From positions 1 to 64,000 of the forward strand of contig CAADGG010000033.1 in the NCBI GenBank assembly GCA_900696485.1: 64,000 nt of DNA, given 5' to 3'. Under the pieces are notes generated by a model. The model saw nothing but the letters and a program-made list of their open reading frames with translations. It ran no database searches and was not told where the DNA came from. A program made the position numbers and the translations under genes. This document shows, piece by piece, positions 16,640-25,874 of this stretch. This stretch comes from an uncultured Pseudomonadota bacterium. Lineage in GTDB: Bacteria; Myxococcota_A; UBA9160; PR03. Position 1 is the stretch's first letter, and the number at the start of each line of letters is the position of its first letter.

Positions 16640-17086
16640 TTGTTGGAATGGCGTCTGTTGGGCCGTGCCGCGCTCGTGAGCGGCATCCTCGTGGCTTGCG
16701 GTCCGGGCTCGGAATCGGGATCGACACCGGCGTCCGCGCCCGAGCCGGCGCCGGCGAGCGGTTCGCAAGCGGCGGAGGCTTCCCAGGTGTCGGCTGCAGC
16801 GACCGCGGAAGCGGAGCAGATCTTTGCGACGCGTTGCTACACGTGCCACGGCTCGGCCGGGGCCGGGGATGGGCCGGCTTCGGCGAGCCTGACGCCGACG
16901 CCGCGCGACCTCCAGGATCCTGATTGGCAGCAGTCGGTCTCGGACGAGCACATCGAACAGATCATCCAGTACGGAGGCGCTGCCGTCGGCCGGAGTCCGG
17001 CGATGCCGGGCAATCCGGATCTGACCGCCAAGCCCGAAGTGGTCGCGGCGCTGCGCGCCTATGTCCGCGGCCTCGCGCCGCGTTGA
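16640..17086 (+). CDS. Mono-heme c-type cytochrome lipoprotein of the nos operon
   Basis: A 148-residue protein from TTG 16640, which follows AGGAGGG by a good spacing. A short signal peptide ends in the lipobox LVAC, then an Ala/Pro/Ser linker, then a cytochrome c domain with the heme-binding CYTCH at about residues 72-76, followed by GSAGAGDG and a likely axial Met in SPAMPG near residue 119. It is thus a membrane-anchored periplasmic electron carrier. The gene ends 10 bp before nosZ, so it most likely donates electrons to NosZ, as in other clade II nos clusters that carry small cytochromes c. Confidence 0.88.
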   Translation: MLEWRLLGRAALVSGILVACGPGSESGSTPASAPEPAPASGSQAAEASQVSAAATAEAEQIFATRCYTCHGSAGAGDGPASASLTPTPRDLQDPDWQQSVSDEHIEQIIQYGGAAVGRSPAMPGNPDLTAKPEVVAALRAYVRGLAPR

Positions 17087-17096
17087 GGAGAACCCG

Positions 17097-19136
17097 ATGC
17101 AACCCGTGATTCCCCGATCGATCCGTCGGCTCGCCGCGCTGGGCGCCGTGCTGGGTCTCGCTTTCGGCTGCGGCCAGCAATCCGCCGAGCTTGCGGCGGG
17201 CAACGGGAAGGCAGGTGGAGCGGCGGTCGTGGCGCTGATGCAGGCGCGCAATCTCTCGGAAGCCGACGTCCGGGCCGCGCTCAAGACCTACACCCCGACC
17301 GGACGGCACGACGAGTACTACATGTTCGCTTCCGGGGGGCACTCCGGCCAGGCGATCGTGATCGGCATGCCGAGCATGCGGATCCTCAAGTACATCGGCG
17401 TCTTCACGCCCGAGCCGTGGCAGGGCTATGGCTATGGCGACCAGTCGGGTGCGGTGCTGGCCCAGGGCGATCGCCCGGGTCGCGAGCTGCGCTGGGCGGA
17501 TACCCACCATCCGGCGCTCAGCGAAACCGCGGGTGACTACGACGGCGAGTATTTGTTCCTCAACGACAAGGCCGGTGCCCGGATCGCCGTGATCTCGCTC
17601 CGGGATTTCACCACCAAGCAGATCGTGGTGAACCCGCTGATCGTTTCGGATCATGGCGGCGCCTTCGTGACACCCAATACGGAGTACGTGATCGAGGGCT
17701 CGCAGTACCCGGCGCCGCTCGGAGGCGGCTATGCGCCGATCGAGAGCTACGACGACACGTATCGCGGCGCCGTCACGTTCTGGAAGTTCGATCGCAGCGC
17801 CGGGCGCATCGTCCCGGAGGAGTCCTGGGCGATCGAACTGCCGCCGTACATGCAAGACCTCTCGGATGCCGGCAAGCTCGCGAGCGATGGTTGGGCCTTC
17901 CTCAACTCGTTCAATACCGAACGCGCCACCGGCGGGAACCTGGAAGGGAATCCGCCACTCGAATCCGGCGCCTCCCAGAACGACATGGATTATCTCCACA
18001 TCGTCAACTGGCGGCGTGGCGAGGAGCTGGTGAAGGCCGGCAAGGCCATCGAGATCGCGGGGATGCGGGTGCTGTCGTTGCAGACCGCGATCGACGAAGG
18101 CGTACTGTTCTTCGTCGGAGAGCCGAAGAGCCCGCACGGTGTCGACGTGACGCCGGATGGCGAGGAACTGGTGATCTCCGGCAAGCTCGATACGCACGGA
18201 ACCGTGTACAGCTTCGCCAAGATGAAGGCGCTCATCGACGCCAAGCGCTTCGCCGGAACCGATCCCTATGGCGTTCCGATCCTCCCGTTCGAGGACTCGA
18301 TCCGCGGGCAGGTCGAGATCGGGCTGGGACCGCTGCACACCCAGTACGACAACCAGGGCAACGCCTATACGTCGCTGTTCATCGAGTCGAAGGTGGCGAA
18401 GTGGTCGCTGAAGGATCTGCAAGTCCTCGAGAAGATCCCGGTGCACTACAACGTCGGGCACCTGGCGACGCCTCATGGCGACACCGTGAACCCGCAGGGT
18501 GGCTACGTGATGGCGATGAACAAGTGGGCGATCGATCGCTTCTCCGAAGTAGGACCGTTGCTGCCCCAGAACTTCCAGCTGATCGACACGAGCGGGGAGG
18601 CCATGGAGCTGCTCTATGACCTGCCGATCCCGCTCGGCGAGCCGCACTACGCACAGATCATCCGCGCGGACCGGATCGATCCCGAGCAGATCTACACGCC
18701 CGCCGGGATCGATCCGGCGACCTGGCAACAGGACCCGTATGCCGTGGCGGGGGGAGAGGAACGGATCGAGCGGGGCCCCGATGGCGTGCACGTCTACATG
18801 ACGGTGGTCCGGAGCCATTTCAAGCCGGATACCATCCGCGTGCGGGAAGGCGACACCGTGCACCTGCACATGACGAATGTCGAACAGGCCAAGGACGCCA
18901 CGCATGGCTTCACGATCGACACCTACAACATCAGCGTGAGCCTCGAGCCCGGCAAGCACGCCAACGTCAGCTTCGAGGCCGATCGCGCCGGCGTGTTCCC
19001 GATGTACTGCACCGAGTTCTGCTCCGCGCTGCATCTCGAGATGGCGGGCTACCTGCTGGTCGAGCCGAAGCAGGGCAGCGAAGGAGCTGGCACGGCGCAC
19101 GGACAGGGAGACGCGGCCCGCACGGCGGCCCGCTAG
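17097..19136 (+). CDS. nosZ: Nitrous oxide reductase, clade II (Sec-dependent)
   Basis: Reduces N2O to N2 in the periplasm, the last step of denitrification. The 679-residue protein starts at ATG 17097 after GAGGAG. The N-terminus is a Sec-like signal ending LGLAFGCG, without the usual Tat SRRxFL motif, which marks clade II. The propeller that holds CuZ includes WADTHHPALSE at about 138-148. The C-terminal cupredoxin has DATHGF and the complete CuA site CTEFCSALHLEM (residues 638-649; Cys, Cys, His, Met). All expected ligand motifs I could check are present, so it should be active. An unusual Gly/Ala-rich tail follows CuA. The cytochrome gene precedes it and nosDFLY follow. Confidence 0.96.
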   Translation: MQPVIPRSIRRLAALGAVLGLAFGCGQQSAELAAGNGKAGGAAVVALMQARNLSEADVRAALKTYTPTGRHDEYYMFASGGHSGQAIVIGMPSMRILKYIGVFTPEPWQGYGYGDQSGAVLAQGDRPGRELRWADTHHPALSETAGDYDGEYLFLNDKAGARIAVISLRDFTTKQIVVNPLIVSDHGGAFVTPNTEYVIEGSQYPAPLGGGYAPIESYDDTYRGAVTFWKFDRSAGRIVPEESWAIELPPYMQDLSDAGKLASDGWAFLNSFNTERATGGNLEGNPPLESGASQNDMDYLHIVNWRRGEELVKAGKAIEIAGMRVLSLQTAIDEGVLFFVGEPKSPHGVDVTPDGEELVISGKLDTHGTVYSFAKMKALIDAKRFAGTDPYGVPILPFEDSIRGQVEIGLGPLHTQYDNQGNAYTSLFIESKVAKWSLKDLQVLEKIPVHYNVGHLATPHGDTVNPQGGYVMAMNKWAIDRFSEVGPLLPQNFQLIDTSGEAMELLYDLPIPLGEPHYAQIIRADRIDPEQIYTPAGIDPATWQQDPYAVAGGEERIERGPDGVHVYMTVVRSHFKPDTIRVREGDTVHLHMTNVEQAKDATHGFTIDTYNISVSLEPGKHANVSFEADRAGVFPMYCTEFCSALHLEMAGYLLVEPKQGSEGAGTAHGQGDAARTAAR

Positions 19137-19189
19137 TGCCGGGATTCGCTGGCCGGCGCGGCTCTGCGACGGGAGGCTAGGCGCGCGCG

Positions 19190-20533
19190 ATGCGATGTGG
19201 GGAGCGACCGAGGCTCGATCGCACGCGCGCTTCCCTCGCACTCTTCGCTTGCGTCTGGCTGCTGGCGGGCCTCCCCGGGGCCGGCGTCGCACGAACCGCG
19301 TCGGACCCGCCCCGAGGTTGTCGGCTCGTGACTCCGGCCGAGGCGTTGTCGGAACGGCTCGCGCGCGCGCGAGCGGGCGATGCGTTCTGTCTCGAAGCCG
19401 GCGACTACCAGGGCCCCGTGCGGATTCCCGCCGGCGTGCGGCTCTGGGGACCGCGCACCGCGATCCTCCATTCGGTCGGAACCGGCACCACCGTCCGGAT
19501 CGAAGGGGACGATGCGGCGTTGTCGGGCCTGACCGTCGATGGCAGCGGTGGTCGCTTCGACCTGTTGGACGCGGCCGTCCGGGTCGAGGGCGCCGGCATC
19601 CGGGTCGACGGCGTGCGGATCCGGAATGCGACGTTCGGGATCCTCGTCGAGAAATCCCGGCGCGTGCAGATCGTCGGCAACGAGGTGATCGGGGAGCCGG
19701 ATCGCACGCTCGGAATGCGTGGCGACGGCATCCGGATCTGGGAAACCTACGACTCGCGGATCGAGGGCAATCGGGTCTATGCCGGCCGCGATGTGGTCGT
19801 GTGGTACTCGAGCCGCAACGAGATCCGCGACAACGAGATCGAGGACGGACGCTACGGGGTCCATCTGATGTACAGCCATGGCAACACGATCGCGGACAAC
19901 CGCTTCGTCGGGAACGTGACGGCGATCTTCCTGATGTACAGCCGCGACGTCACGGTGCAAGGAAACCTGCTGGCGAAGTCCGGCGGGGCGGCCGGCATCG
20001 GCCTCGGGGTCAAGGAGTCGGGGAATCTGCACGTCCTCGAGAATGCCTTCGTGCACGACACGGTGGGCATCTACATCGATACGAGCCCACTCGATGAAGC
20101 CGATCACAACGTCTATCGCGACAACGAGCTGCGCCTCTGTGACACGGCCGTGATCTTCCATGGCCGGGCGAGCCGGAATCTCTTCTACGACAACATCCTC
20201 CGGGACAACCAGGTCCTGGTGACCGTCGAGGGGCGCGGCGACGCGCTGGATTCCGAATGGCGCGGCAACGACTTCGATGACTACGCCGGCTACGACCTCG
20301 ATGGCGACGGTTTCGGAGACGTGCCGTTCGAACTGCGCAGTCTGAGTTCGGCACTCGTGAACGAAGCGCCGAGTCTGGCTTTCTACCGCGGGACGCCGGC
20401 GCTCGGCTTCGTCGAGGCGATCGGTCGGATCGTGCCGCTCTTTACGCCGCAGGAGATCCTGGTCGATCCGATGCCGCGGATGCGCCGCCCGCCCGCCTCC
20501 CGGCGCCCGCCCGAGGCCTCCGATGCAGATTGA
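19190..20533 (+). CDS. nosD: Periplasmic NosD, right-handed beta-helix copper-site maturation protein
   Basis: A 447-residue exported protein: signal peptide ending near GAGVARTAS, then a parallel beta-helix made of repeated short rungs with Asn/Asp (GNEVIGEPDR, GNRVYAGRDVV, DNEIEDGRYGVHL, DNRFVGNVTAIFL). NosD works with the NosFY transporter to supply sulfur or copper for the CuZ centre of NosZ. It ends in a Pro/Arg-rich tail that overlaps the nosF start by 11 bp. The start ATG is 53 bp after nosZ. Confidence 0.92.
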   Translation: MRCGERPRLDRTRASLALFACVWLLAGLPGAGVARTASDPPRGCRLVTPAEALSERLARARAGDAFCLEAGDYQGPVRIPAGVRLWGPRTAILHSVGTGTTVRIEGDDAALSGLTVDGSGGRFDLLDAAVRVEGAGIRVDGVRIRNATFGILVEKSRRVQIVGNEVIGEPDRTLGMRGDGIRIWETYDSRIEGNRVYAGRDVVVWYSSRNEIRDNEIEDGRYGVHLMYSHGNTIADNRFVGNVTAIFLMYSRDVTVQGNLLAKSGGAAGIGLGVKESGNLHVLENAFVHDTVGIYIDTSPLDEADHNVYRDNELRLCDTAVIFHGRASRNLFYDNILRDNQVLVTVEGRGDALDSEWRGNDFDDYAGYDLDGDGFGDVPFELRSLSSALVNEAPSLAFYRGTPALGFVEAIGRIVPLFTPQEILVDPMPRMRRPPASRRPPEASDAD

Positions 20534-21416
20534 GGTCCACGGGCTCACCCGGCGCTTCGGTGACGTGCTCGCACTCGACGAGGTCAGCTTCATGGTGCCG
20601 GCCGGCCGCCGCGTCGCGCTGGTCGGACCGAACGGTTCGGGCAAGTCGACGCTGAATCGCGTGCTGATGGGACTCGTCGCGTGCTCGGGGAGCGTCCGTC
20701 TCGACGGACACTCGCCGTTCCGCGAGCGCGTCGCGGTCGCGCATCGGATGGCCTACGTGCCGCAGATCGCTCCGCAGCTTGCGGCGCCGGTGCGCGATCT
20801 GTTGCGCGCCGTCGCCGGCGTCCGCGAACTGCGGCGGGGAGGCTTCGAGGCGGTGGCGAGTCACCTCGATCTCGATCTTGCAGCACTCGGCCCACGGCCC
20901 TTTCGCAGCCTGTCTGGCGGCATGCGCCAGAAGCTGCTGATCACGCTCGCCTTCGCGTCGGACGCCTCCCTGCTGGTGCTCGACGAACCGACCGGAAGCC
21001 TCGATGCCCAGGCCCGCGAGCGGTTCTTCGAGCTGTTCGAGGCCATCGACGGCGGGTCGACGTTGCTGCTGTGCTCGCACCGGCTCGAGGAAGTGCGCCC
21101 GCTCGTCGACGACGTGCTGTACCTGAGCGAGGGTCGCCTCGCGTGGCAAGGAGCGGCGGCGGCGTTCCTCGAAGCCTGTGGTGTCGCGTCATTCGAGGTG
21201 TGGGCCGATGGCGACGCGGCGGCCGCGTGGTTGCGGGCCCGAGGTTTTCGGCGAAGTGCGGCCGGACCTTGGCTGCGCAGCGTCGCGGCGGCCGAGAAGA
21301 TGAAGCTGCACGCGGAGCTCACCCGGGAACTCGGCTCGTCGCTGCGCAACCTCAACGTGCGGGATCTCGAGAATCTCGATCTGGGCGCCATGCCGGACGG
21401 GCGGCCTCGTGGCTGA
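20523..21416 (+). CDS. nosF: NosF, ABC transporter ATPase for NosZ maturation
   Basis: A 297-residue ABC ATPase with Walker A GPNGSGKST (about residues 36-44), signature LSGGM, Walker B LLVLDEPTGSLD, and the switch His in LLCSHRLEE. It pairs with the NosY permease and NosD. It overlaps nosD by 11 bp and nosL by 8 bp, so translation of the block is coupled. A C-terminal domain of about 80 residues after the ATPase core is typical of NosF. Confidence 0.94.
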   Translation: MQIEVHGLTRRFGDVLALDEVSFMVPAGRRVALVGPNGSGKSTLNRVLMGLVACSGSVRLDGHSPFRERVAVAHRMAYVPQIAPQLAAPVRDLLRAVAGVRELRRGGFEAVASHLDLDLAALGPRPFRSLSGGMRQKLLITLAFASDASLLVLDEPTGSLDAQARERFFELFEAIDGGSTLLLCSHRLEEVRPLVDDVLYLSEGRLAWQGAAAAFLEACGVASFEVWADGDAAAAWLRARGFRRSAAGPWLRSVAAAEKMKLHAELTRELGSSLRNLNVRDLENLDLGAMPDGRPRG

Positions 21417-21858
21417 CGGACGTGCGATCCGGGGGATCCTGCTGCTCGGTGTGGGATGGCTTGCCGCTGCCTGCAGCCTCAGCGAGGGCCCCGAGCCGAT
21501 CGCTTTCGATCGGCAGCCGTGCGCCGAATGCCGGATGCTGATCAGCGATCCGGCGTTCGCCGCGCAGTTGCAGTTCGTCGACCGGGACACCGCGAGCTTC
21601 GACGAGCCCGGCTGCCTGCTGCGATATCGGACGCGGAGCGACGTCCGAGTGCGCGCGGTGTGGTTCCACCATGTGCACGAGGATCGCTGGCTTCCGGCTT
21701 CCGAGGTCGGATTCGTCTCCGCGCCGCACTCGCCGATGAACTACGATCTCGGCGCGGTCGATGCGACGACCGACGGGGCGATCTCGCTCGACGAGGCGGC
21801 GTTGCGGGTCCAGGACCGGAGTCGCGAACGGAGGCCGGCCGGCGATGCGCCTCGCTGA
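21409..21858 (+). CDS. nosL: NosL, copper-chaperone lipoprotein
   Basis: A 149-residue lipoprotein from a GTG start. The signal ends in the lipobox AAAC (residue 22), followed by the NosL copper-binding motif CAECRM near residues 39-44 and SFDEPGCLLRY, and the fold ends with SPMNYDLGAVD. NosL binds Cu(I) and delivers it to NosZ in the periplasm. It overlaps nosF by 8 bp and nosY by 14 bp. Confidence 0.93.
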   Translation: MADGRAIRGILLLGVGWLAAACSLSEGPEPIAFDRQPCAECRMLISDPAFAAQLQFVDRDTASFDEPGCLLRYRTRSDVRVRAVWFHHVHEDRWLPASEVGFVSAPHSPMNYDLGAVDATTDGAISLDEAALRVQDRSRERRPAGDAPR

Positions 21859-22681
21859 ACTCGCAGCCGTCGTCCGGCTCGACTTCAGCGACGTGCTGCG
21901 CTCGCGCTGGCTGCCGTTCTGTATGGCCGTCTATGGCGCGCTCGGCATCGTCTTCGTCTGGGTGGGTCTACGCGAGTCGAGTGTGCTCGGCTTCACCGGC
22001 ATGGGCCGCGTGCTGTTCTCGCTCTGTCATGCGCTGGTCCTGGTACTGCCGCTGCTCGCACTCCTCGCGACCGGTCTCGTGGTGAATCGCGCGCGCGACG
22101 ACGGCACGCTCGAGCTGTTGTTCGCGAACCCGATCGGCCGCAGCGCGTATCTTGCCGGCGTCAGTACTGTCCGGTTCGCGGCGCTCGTCCTCCCTTTGCT
22201 GCTGGTGATGGCGGCGCTCTCGCTCTGGGCGGCGCTGGCCTGGGGGCAGGCCGTCCCGTGGAACTTCCTGGCGCGCGCGATGGCGGTCAGCACTTCGCTG
22301 CTCGCCGCTTACGTCGGCCTCGGGATCGCGACCTCCGTCGCCGTGCGGCAACCGACGCGGGCTCTGACGGTCCTGCTGCTGTGGTGGGCCGGCGGCGTGC
22401 TGCTGCTCGACTTCGCCGGCATCGCGCTGCTGCTGCGCTGGCGGATCCCCGCGGAGGGCGTCTTCCTGCTGGCGGCGCTAAACCCGGTGCAGGCCGCGCG
22501 GATGGCGTTGCTCGCGGCGGCCGAGCCGACGCTCGCGACGCTGGGCCCGGTCGGGTTCTATCTCGCCAACCGGATCGGGGCGGATGCGCTGTTGGCGCTC
22601 GGCCTCGTCTGGCCGGCCCTCGTCGGCCTGACGAGCTGGACCTGGGCCTGGGGCCGCTTCCGGCGTGGTGACGTGGTCTGA
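21845..22681 (+). CDS. nosY: NosY, ABC permease for NosZ maturation
   Basis: A 278-residue membrane protein with six hydrophobic segments (for example FCMAVYGALGIVFVWVGL). It carries the NosY/ABC-2-type motif DDGTLELLFANPIGRSAYL at about residues 84-102, and LNPVQAARM later. It forms the membrane half of the NosFY transporter. ATG 21845 lies inside the end of nosL. Confidence 0.92.
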   Translation: MRLAELAAVVRLDFSDVLRSRWLPFCMAVYGALGIVFVWVGLRESSVLGFTGMGRVLFSLCHALVLVLPLLALLATGLVVNRARDDGTLELLFANPIGRSAYLAGVSTVRFAALVLPLLLVMAALSLWAALAWGQAVPWNFLARAMAVSTSLLAAYVGLGIATSVAVRQPTRALTVLLLWWAGGVLLLDFAGIALLLRWRIPAEGVFLLAALNPVQAARMALLAAAEPTLATLGPVGFYLANRIGADALLALGLVWPALVGLTSWTWAWGRFRRGDVV

Positions 22682-22705
22682 TCGTTTGCTTTCGAGGAGA
22701 ACGAG

Positions 22706-23341
22706 ATGGATTCAGGCTGGAATCGCTTCCTTCGTACACTCGAGCGTCCGCTGGTGCCGTGGGCGCGGGTGCTGTTGGCGCTGGCGGTGATCCCGCTGGC
22801 GCTGAGTTTCGCGTACCCGCTCTGGAACATCCGCATGGTGGCGCCGCAGTACCCGGCGGGTCTCGAACTCGACATCTACGCGCACACGATCCAGGCCGGC
22901 AACGAGGGCCGCGATCTCCAGGAGATCAACACGCTGAACCACTACATCGGGATGAAGCGGCTCGATCGGGCGGAGTTCACCGATCTGGCCTGGATCCCGT
23001 TCGCGATCGGCGCGCTCGTGCTGCTGGCGCTGCGTGTGGCGGTGATCGGGGATGTTCGTTCTCTCGTCGATCTGGCCGCCCTGACGCTCTACTTCTCGAT
23101 CTTTTCCGCGGGCCGATTCGTGTTCCAGTTGTATCAGTACGGACACAATCTCGATCCGACGGCGCCGTTCCACATGGAGCCGTTCACTCCGGCGATTCTC
23201 GGGGCCAAGCAGATCGCCAACTTCACGACATTCAGCATGCCGCGCGGGGCGACCTTCCTGATCGGGATCTACGCGACGGTGGTAGCCGTCCTGATGCTGT
23301 GGCACCTGCTGCGGCCCCCCGCGGCGGTTCGGACCGGCTAG
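22706..23341 (+). CDS. Nos-cluster-associated four-helix membrane protein
   Basis: A 211-residue inner-membrane protein 25 bp after nosY, with GAGGAG before its ATG. It has about four to five hydrophobic segments. Between the first two lies a conserved-looking extracytoplasmic stretch: PLWNIRMVAPQYPAGLELD, then EINTLNHYIGMKRLD. Similar proteins accompany nosL/D/F/Y in clade II clusters as I remember them; it may be functionally equivalent to NosB or help copper handling, but no function has been shown that I know of. His and Met residues (NHYIGM, FHMEPF) are possible metal or heme ligands. Confidence 0.8.
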   Translation: MDSGWNRFLRTLERPLVPWARVLLALAVIPLALSFAYPLWNIRMVAPQYPAGLELDIYAHTIQAGNEGRDLQEINTLNHYIGMKRLDRAEFTDLAWIPFAIGALVLLALRVAVIGDVRSLVDLAALTLYFSIFSAGRFVFQLYQYGHNLDPTAPFHMEPFTPAILGAKQIANFTTFSMPRGATFLIGIYATVVAVLMLWHLLRPPAAVRTG

Positions 23342-23387
23342 CCGCGGCTGTCGGAGGTCGACCGGCCGCAGGGGTCGCGGTCGGTCG

Positions 23388-24827
23388 CTACTGCTTCGCC
23401 TGCCGCATCGCGAGTGCGGCGATCAGCGACAGCAGACCGAGCAGGCCACCGACGGCGAATGCCGCGGCGAACGAGGACGGCGTGGCATCCCCTCCGTAGA
23501 TCAGCATCAACAAGGTGATGCCGAAGGCCGCACCGACCGAGGCGGTGAGGCGGTTCACCGCCGACGCAATCCCGAGATCGCTCTCGGCGGCGGCGCTCGC
23601 GGCCGAGGACGTGAGCGCCGGCAGTCCGAGGCCGTGGCCGAGTCCCTGGAGCACCAGACCGACGGCGACGGCCGCGAAGATCCCGGCCGCGACCCCCCAC
23701 CAGAGCACCGCCATCGCGGCCGTCATCACGACGCAGCCGACCACGGCGGCGCCGCGCTCGCCGATCCGCATCCCGAGCACACCTCCTGCCGGCGACGCCA
23801 GCGTGAGCGAGAGCGTGCGCAGCAGCAGGATGGCGGAGGCCAGCGAGATCGAGAGGGAGAAGCTCGCCTGGAGCATCAGGGGCGCAATGACGAAGGCGCC
23901 CATGTAGGAGGCGCTCATGAAGCTGTTCGACAGGATCGGCGCGGTGAAGCGGCGATCCGCGAACAATCCGAGCGGCATCAGCGGAGCGGCCACCCGGCGC
24001 TCGATCGCGACGAAGCCGACGAGAGCGACGATCCCGACCACGAGGGAGGCCACGACGACGGGTGATCCGGCGCCGAGCTGCCGCACGCTGCCGAGGGCGA
24101 GCATGCAACCGCCGACGCCGAAGGCGAGGGCCACGGCGCCGGCGACGTCGAAGCGAGCGGATTGGCGGGGTGTCTCTCGCAGCACCAACGCTGCCAGCGC
24201 GAACGCCAACAGCGTGAACGCGCCCTGCATCACGAACACCACGCGCCAGCCGAGGAAATCCACCAGCGGCCCGCCGACGGCGAGGCCGAGCGCCGGTGCG
24301 GCGGCGCCGGTCATCGACCACCAGCCCATCGCGCGCACGCGGCGGCTGGGTTCGGTGATGCCGAAGATCAGCGCCATCGCGGTCGGCTGCGTGGCGCCGC
24401 CGAGCACGGCGGCGAGCGTGCGCAGCGAGATCAGGGAGGCCGGATCCCAGGCGAACGCCGTGGCGAATGCGATGGCCGTCGAGCCGGCCGTTCCGAGCAG
24501 GAACACACGGCGGTGGCCGTAGAGGTCCCCGAGTTTGCCGAGCAGTGGCAGCGCCACGGCGGAGAACAGCATCGGCGCCGAGATCACCCAGGCCATCGTC
24601 GTCTCCGGCGCGCCGAACTCCCGGGCGATCGATGGCAGCGAGACGGTCAGGATCGTGATCGGGAAGGTCGTGGCGAACATGCCGGCGAGCGCCGCCCAGA
24701 GCACCCAGGTGGCGTGGGTCCCCGAAGCGTCGAAATGGGCGAGCAGGCGTTCCCGGACGCGGCGCCGCGGTGCGGCGCGCGGGGCGCCCGGTTCCGGGGG
24801 CGCACCGCGATCTTCGAGCAGGTTCAT
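23388..24827 (-). CDS. MFS drug:H+ antiporter-like transporter (14-helix type)
   Basis: A 479-residue membrane protein from ATG 24827. The N-terminal ~35 residues are cytoplasmic and basic, then about 14 hydrophobic segments. It carries motif A between helices 2 and 3 (GKLGDLYGHRRVFLLG) and motif C-like (GLAVGGPLVDFLGWRVVF), the pattern of DHA2/EmrB-type exporters. It converges on the nos operon and is probably unrelated to it. The Shine-Dalgarno is weak. The substrate is not predictable. Confidence 0.88.
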   Translation of the reverse strand: MNLLEDRGAPPEPGAPRAAPRRRVRERLLAHFDASGTHATWVLWAALAGMFATTFPITILTVSLPSIAREFGAPETTMAWVISAPMLFSAVALPLLGKLGDLYGHRRVFLLGTAGSTAIAFATAFAWDPASLISLRTLAAVLGGATQPTAMALIFGITEPSRRVRAMGWWSMTGAAAPALGLAVGGPLVDFLGWRVVFVMQGAFTLLAFALAALVLRETPRQSARFDVAGAVALAFGVGGCMLALGSVRQLGAGSPVVVASLVVGIVALVGFVAIERRVAAPLMPLGLFADRRFTAPILSNSFMSASYMGAFVIAPLMLQASFSLSISLASAILLLRTLSLTLASPAGGVLGMRIGERGAAVVGCVVMTAAMAVLWWGVAAGIFAAVAVGLVLQGLGHGLGLPALTSSAASAAAESDLGIASAVNRLTASVGAAFGITLLMLIYGGDATPSSFAAAFAVGGLLGLLSLIAALAMRQAKQ

Positions 24828-25034
24828 TCGGGCGAGACCGTGGTGGAAGGGCGCGCGGGCAGGGTACCGCTCTCGTCGAGAGATGGCGCATCCGACCGTC
24901 CCCGTGGTGCCGACACTCGGGAATCGACCCGGAGAATCGGCGCCAGACGTTGGAGACCGCGGCCGAGTTCTGTAATCAATGGTCCCGTCCTCGCGATCTC
25001 TCGTCGCCAGCCGGACCCTGCGAAGGAGGCCCCG

Positions 25035-25838
25035 TTGTCGCCGCCCGCCGTGCTCGTGGAACGCGAAGGCCCGATTCTCGTCGTGACGCTGAACCGTCCC
25101 GAGAAGCGCAATGCGGTGAACTCGGAGGCGATGTGCCGCCTCTACGACGCCTGGCTCGAACTCGATCGCGACGAGGACCTGCGCGTCGCCATCCTGACCG
25201 GCAAGGGCGAGACCTTCTGCGCCGGCATGGACCTCGCGGAAATCGGCCGCCTGCAGTCCGGCATCAGCGACAACGAGTGGATCGAGCGCGTGCGCAAGGA
25301 GCCGCACGTGATCTTCGGTGCGTGGCTGAAGACCTATCGCCCGTCGAAGCCGGTGATCCTGGCAGCCGAGGGCTTCGCGCGGGCCGGCGGAACCGAGATC
25401 CTGCAGGGAACGGACATCCGAGTGGCCGGCCGCAGCGCCTGCTTCGGCGTGACCGAGGTCCAACGCGGGCTGTTCCCGATGGCCGGCTCGGCCGTCCGCC
25501 TGCGCCGGCAGATCCCGTACGCGATCGCGGCCGAGATGCTACTCGTCGGGGAGGATCTCCCCGCACAGCGTGCGCTCGAGTTGGGCCTCGTGAATCACGT
25601 CGTCCCGGATGGGGAAGCCCTCGGGAAGGCCAAAGAGATTGCGCGGCGGATCGCGGAGAACGGGCCGCTGGCCGTGAAGGCGATCGTCGCCACGCTGCGC
25701 GAGACCGAGATGCTGCCGGAGGGCGATGCCTTCGCGATCGAGCAGCAGCACGGGATGAAGGTGATGATGTCGAAGGATGCCGTCGAGGGACCGAGGGCGT
25801 TCCTCGAGAAACGCAAGCCGGTGTTCCGCGGCGTGTAG
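25035..25838 (+). CDS. Enoyl-CoA hydratase/isomerase (crotonase) family protein
   Basis: A 267-residue crotonase-fold enzyme. Start TTG 25035 is preceded by AAGGAGG with five-base spacing, much better than any upstream codon. Family marks are LNRPEKRNAVNSEA, the oxyanion region AILTGKGETFCAGMDL, and FARAGGTEILQGTDIRVAG in place of the usual GGG-EL, with Glu in the expected place. It likely acts on a CoA ester; hydratase, isomerase or another crotonase chemistry cannot be separated by eye. The next gene follows by 36 bp. Confidence 0.9.
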   Translation: MSPPAVLVEREGPILVVTLNRPEKRNAVNSEAMCRLYDAWLELDRDEDLRVAILTGKGETFCAGMDLAEIGRLQSGISDNEWIERVRKEPHVIFGAWLKTYRPSKPVILAAEGFARAGGTEILQGTDIRVAGRSACFGVTEVQRGLFPMAGSAVRLRRQIPYAIAAEMLLVGEDLPAQRALELGLVNHVVPDGEALGKAKEIARRIAENGPLAVKAIVATLRETEMLPEGDAFAIEQQHGMKVMMSKDAVEGPRAFLEKRKPVFRGV

Positions 25839-25874
25839 CCGCATCCGGCCATCAGACCAGGAGGGCTATACGAC

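Noticed and set aside
23388..25463. 691-residue MFS frame with long N-terminal extension
   Set aside because: The extra 212 residues overlap the crotonase gene and are not protein-like; ATG 24827 gives the family length.
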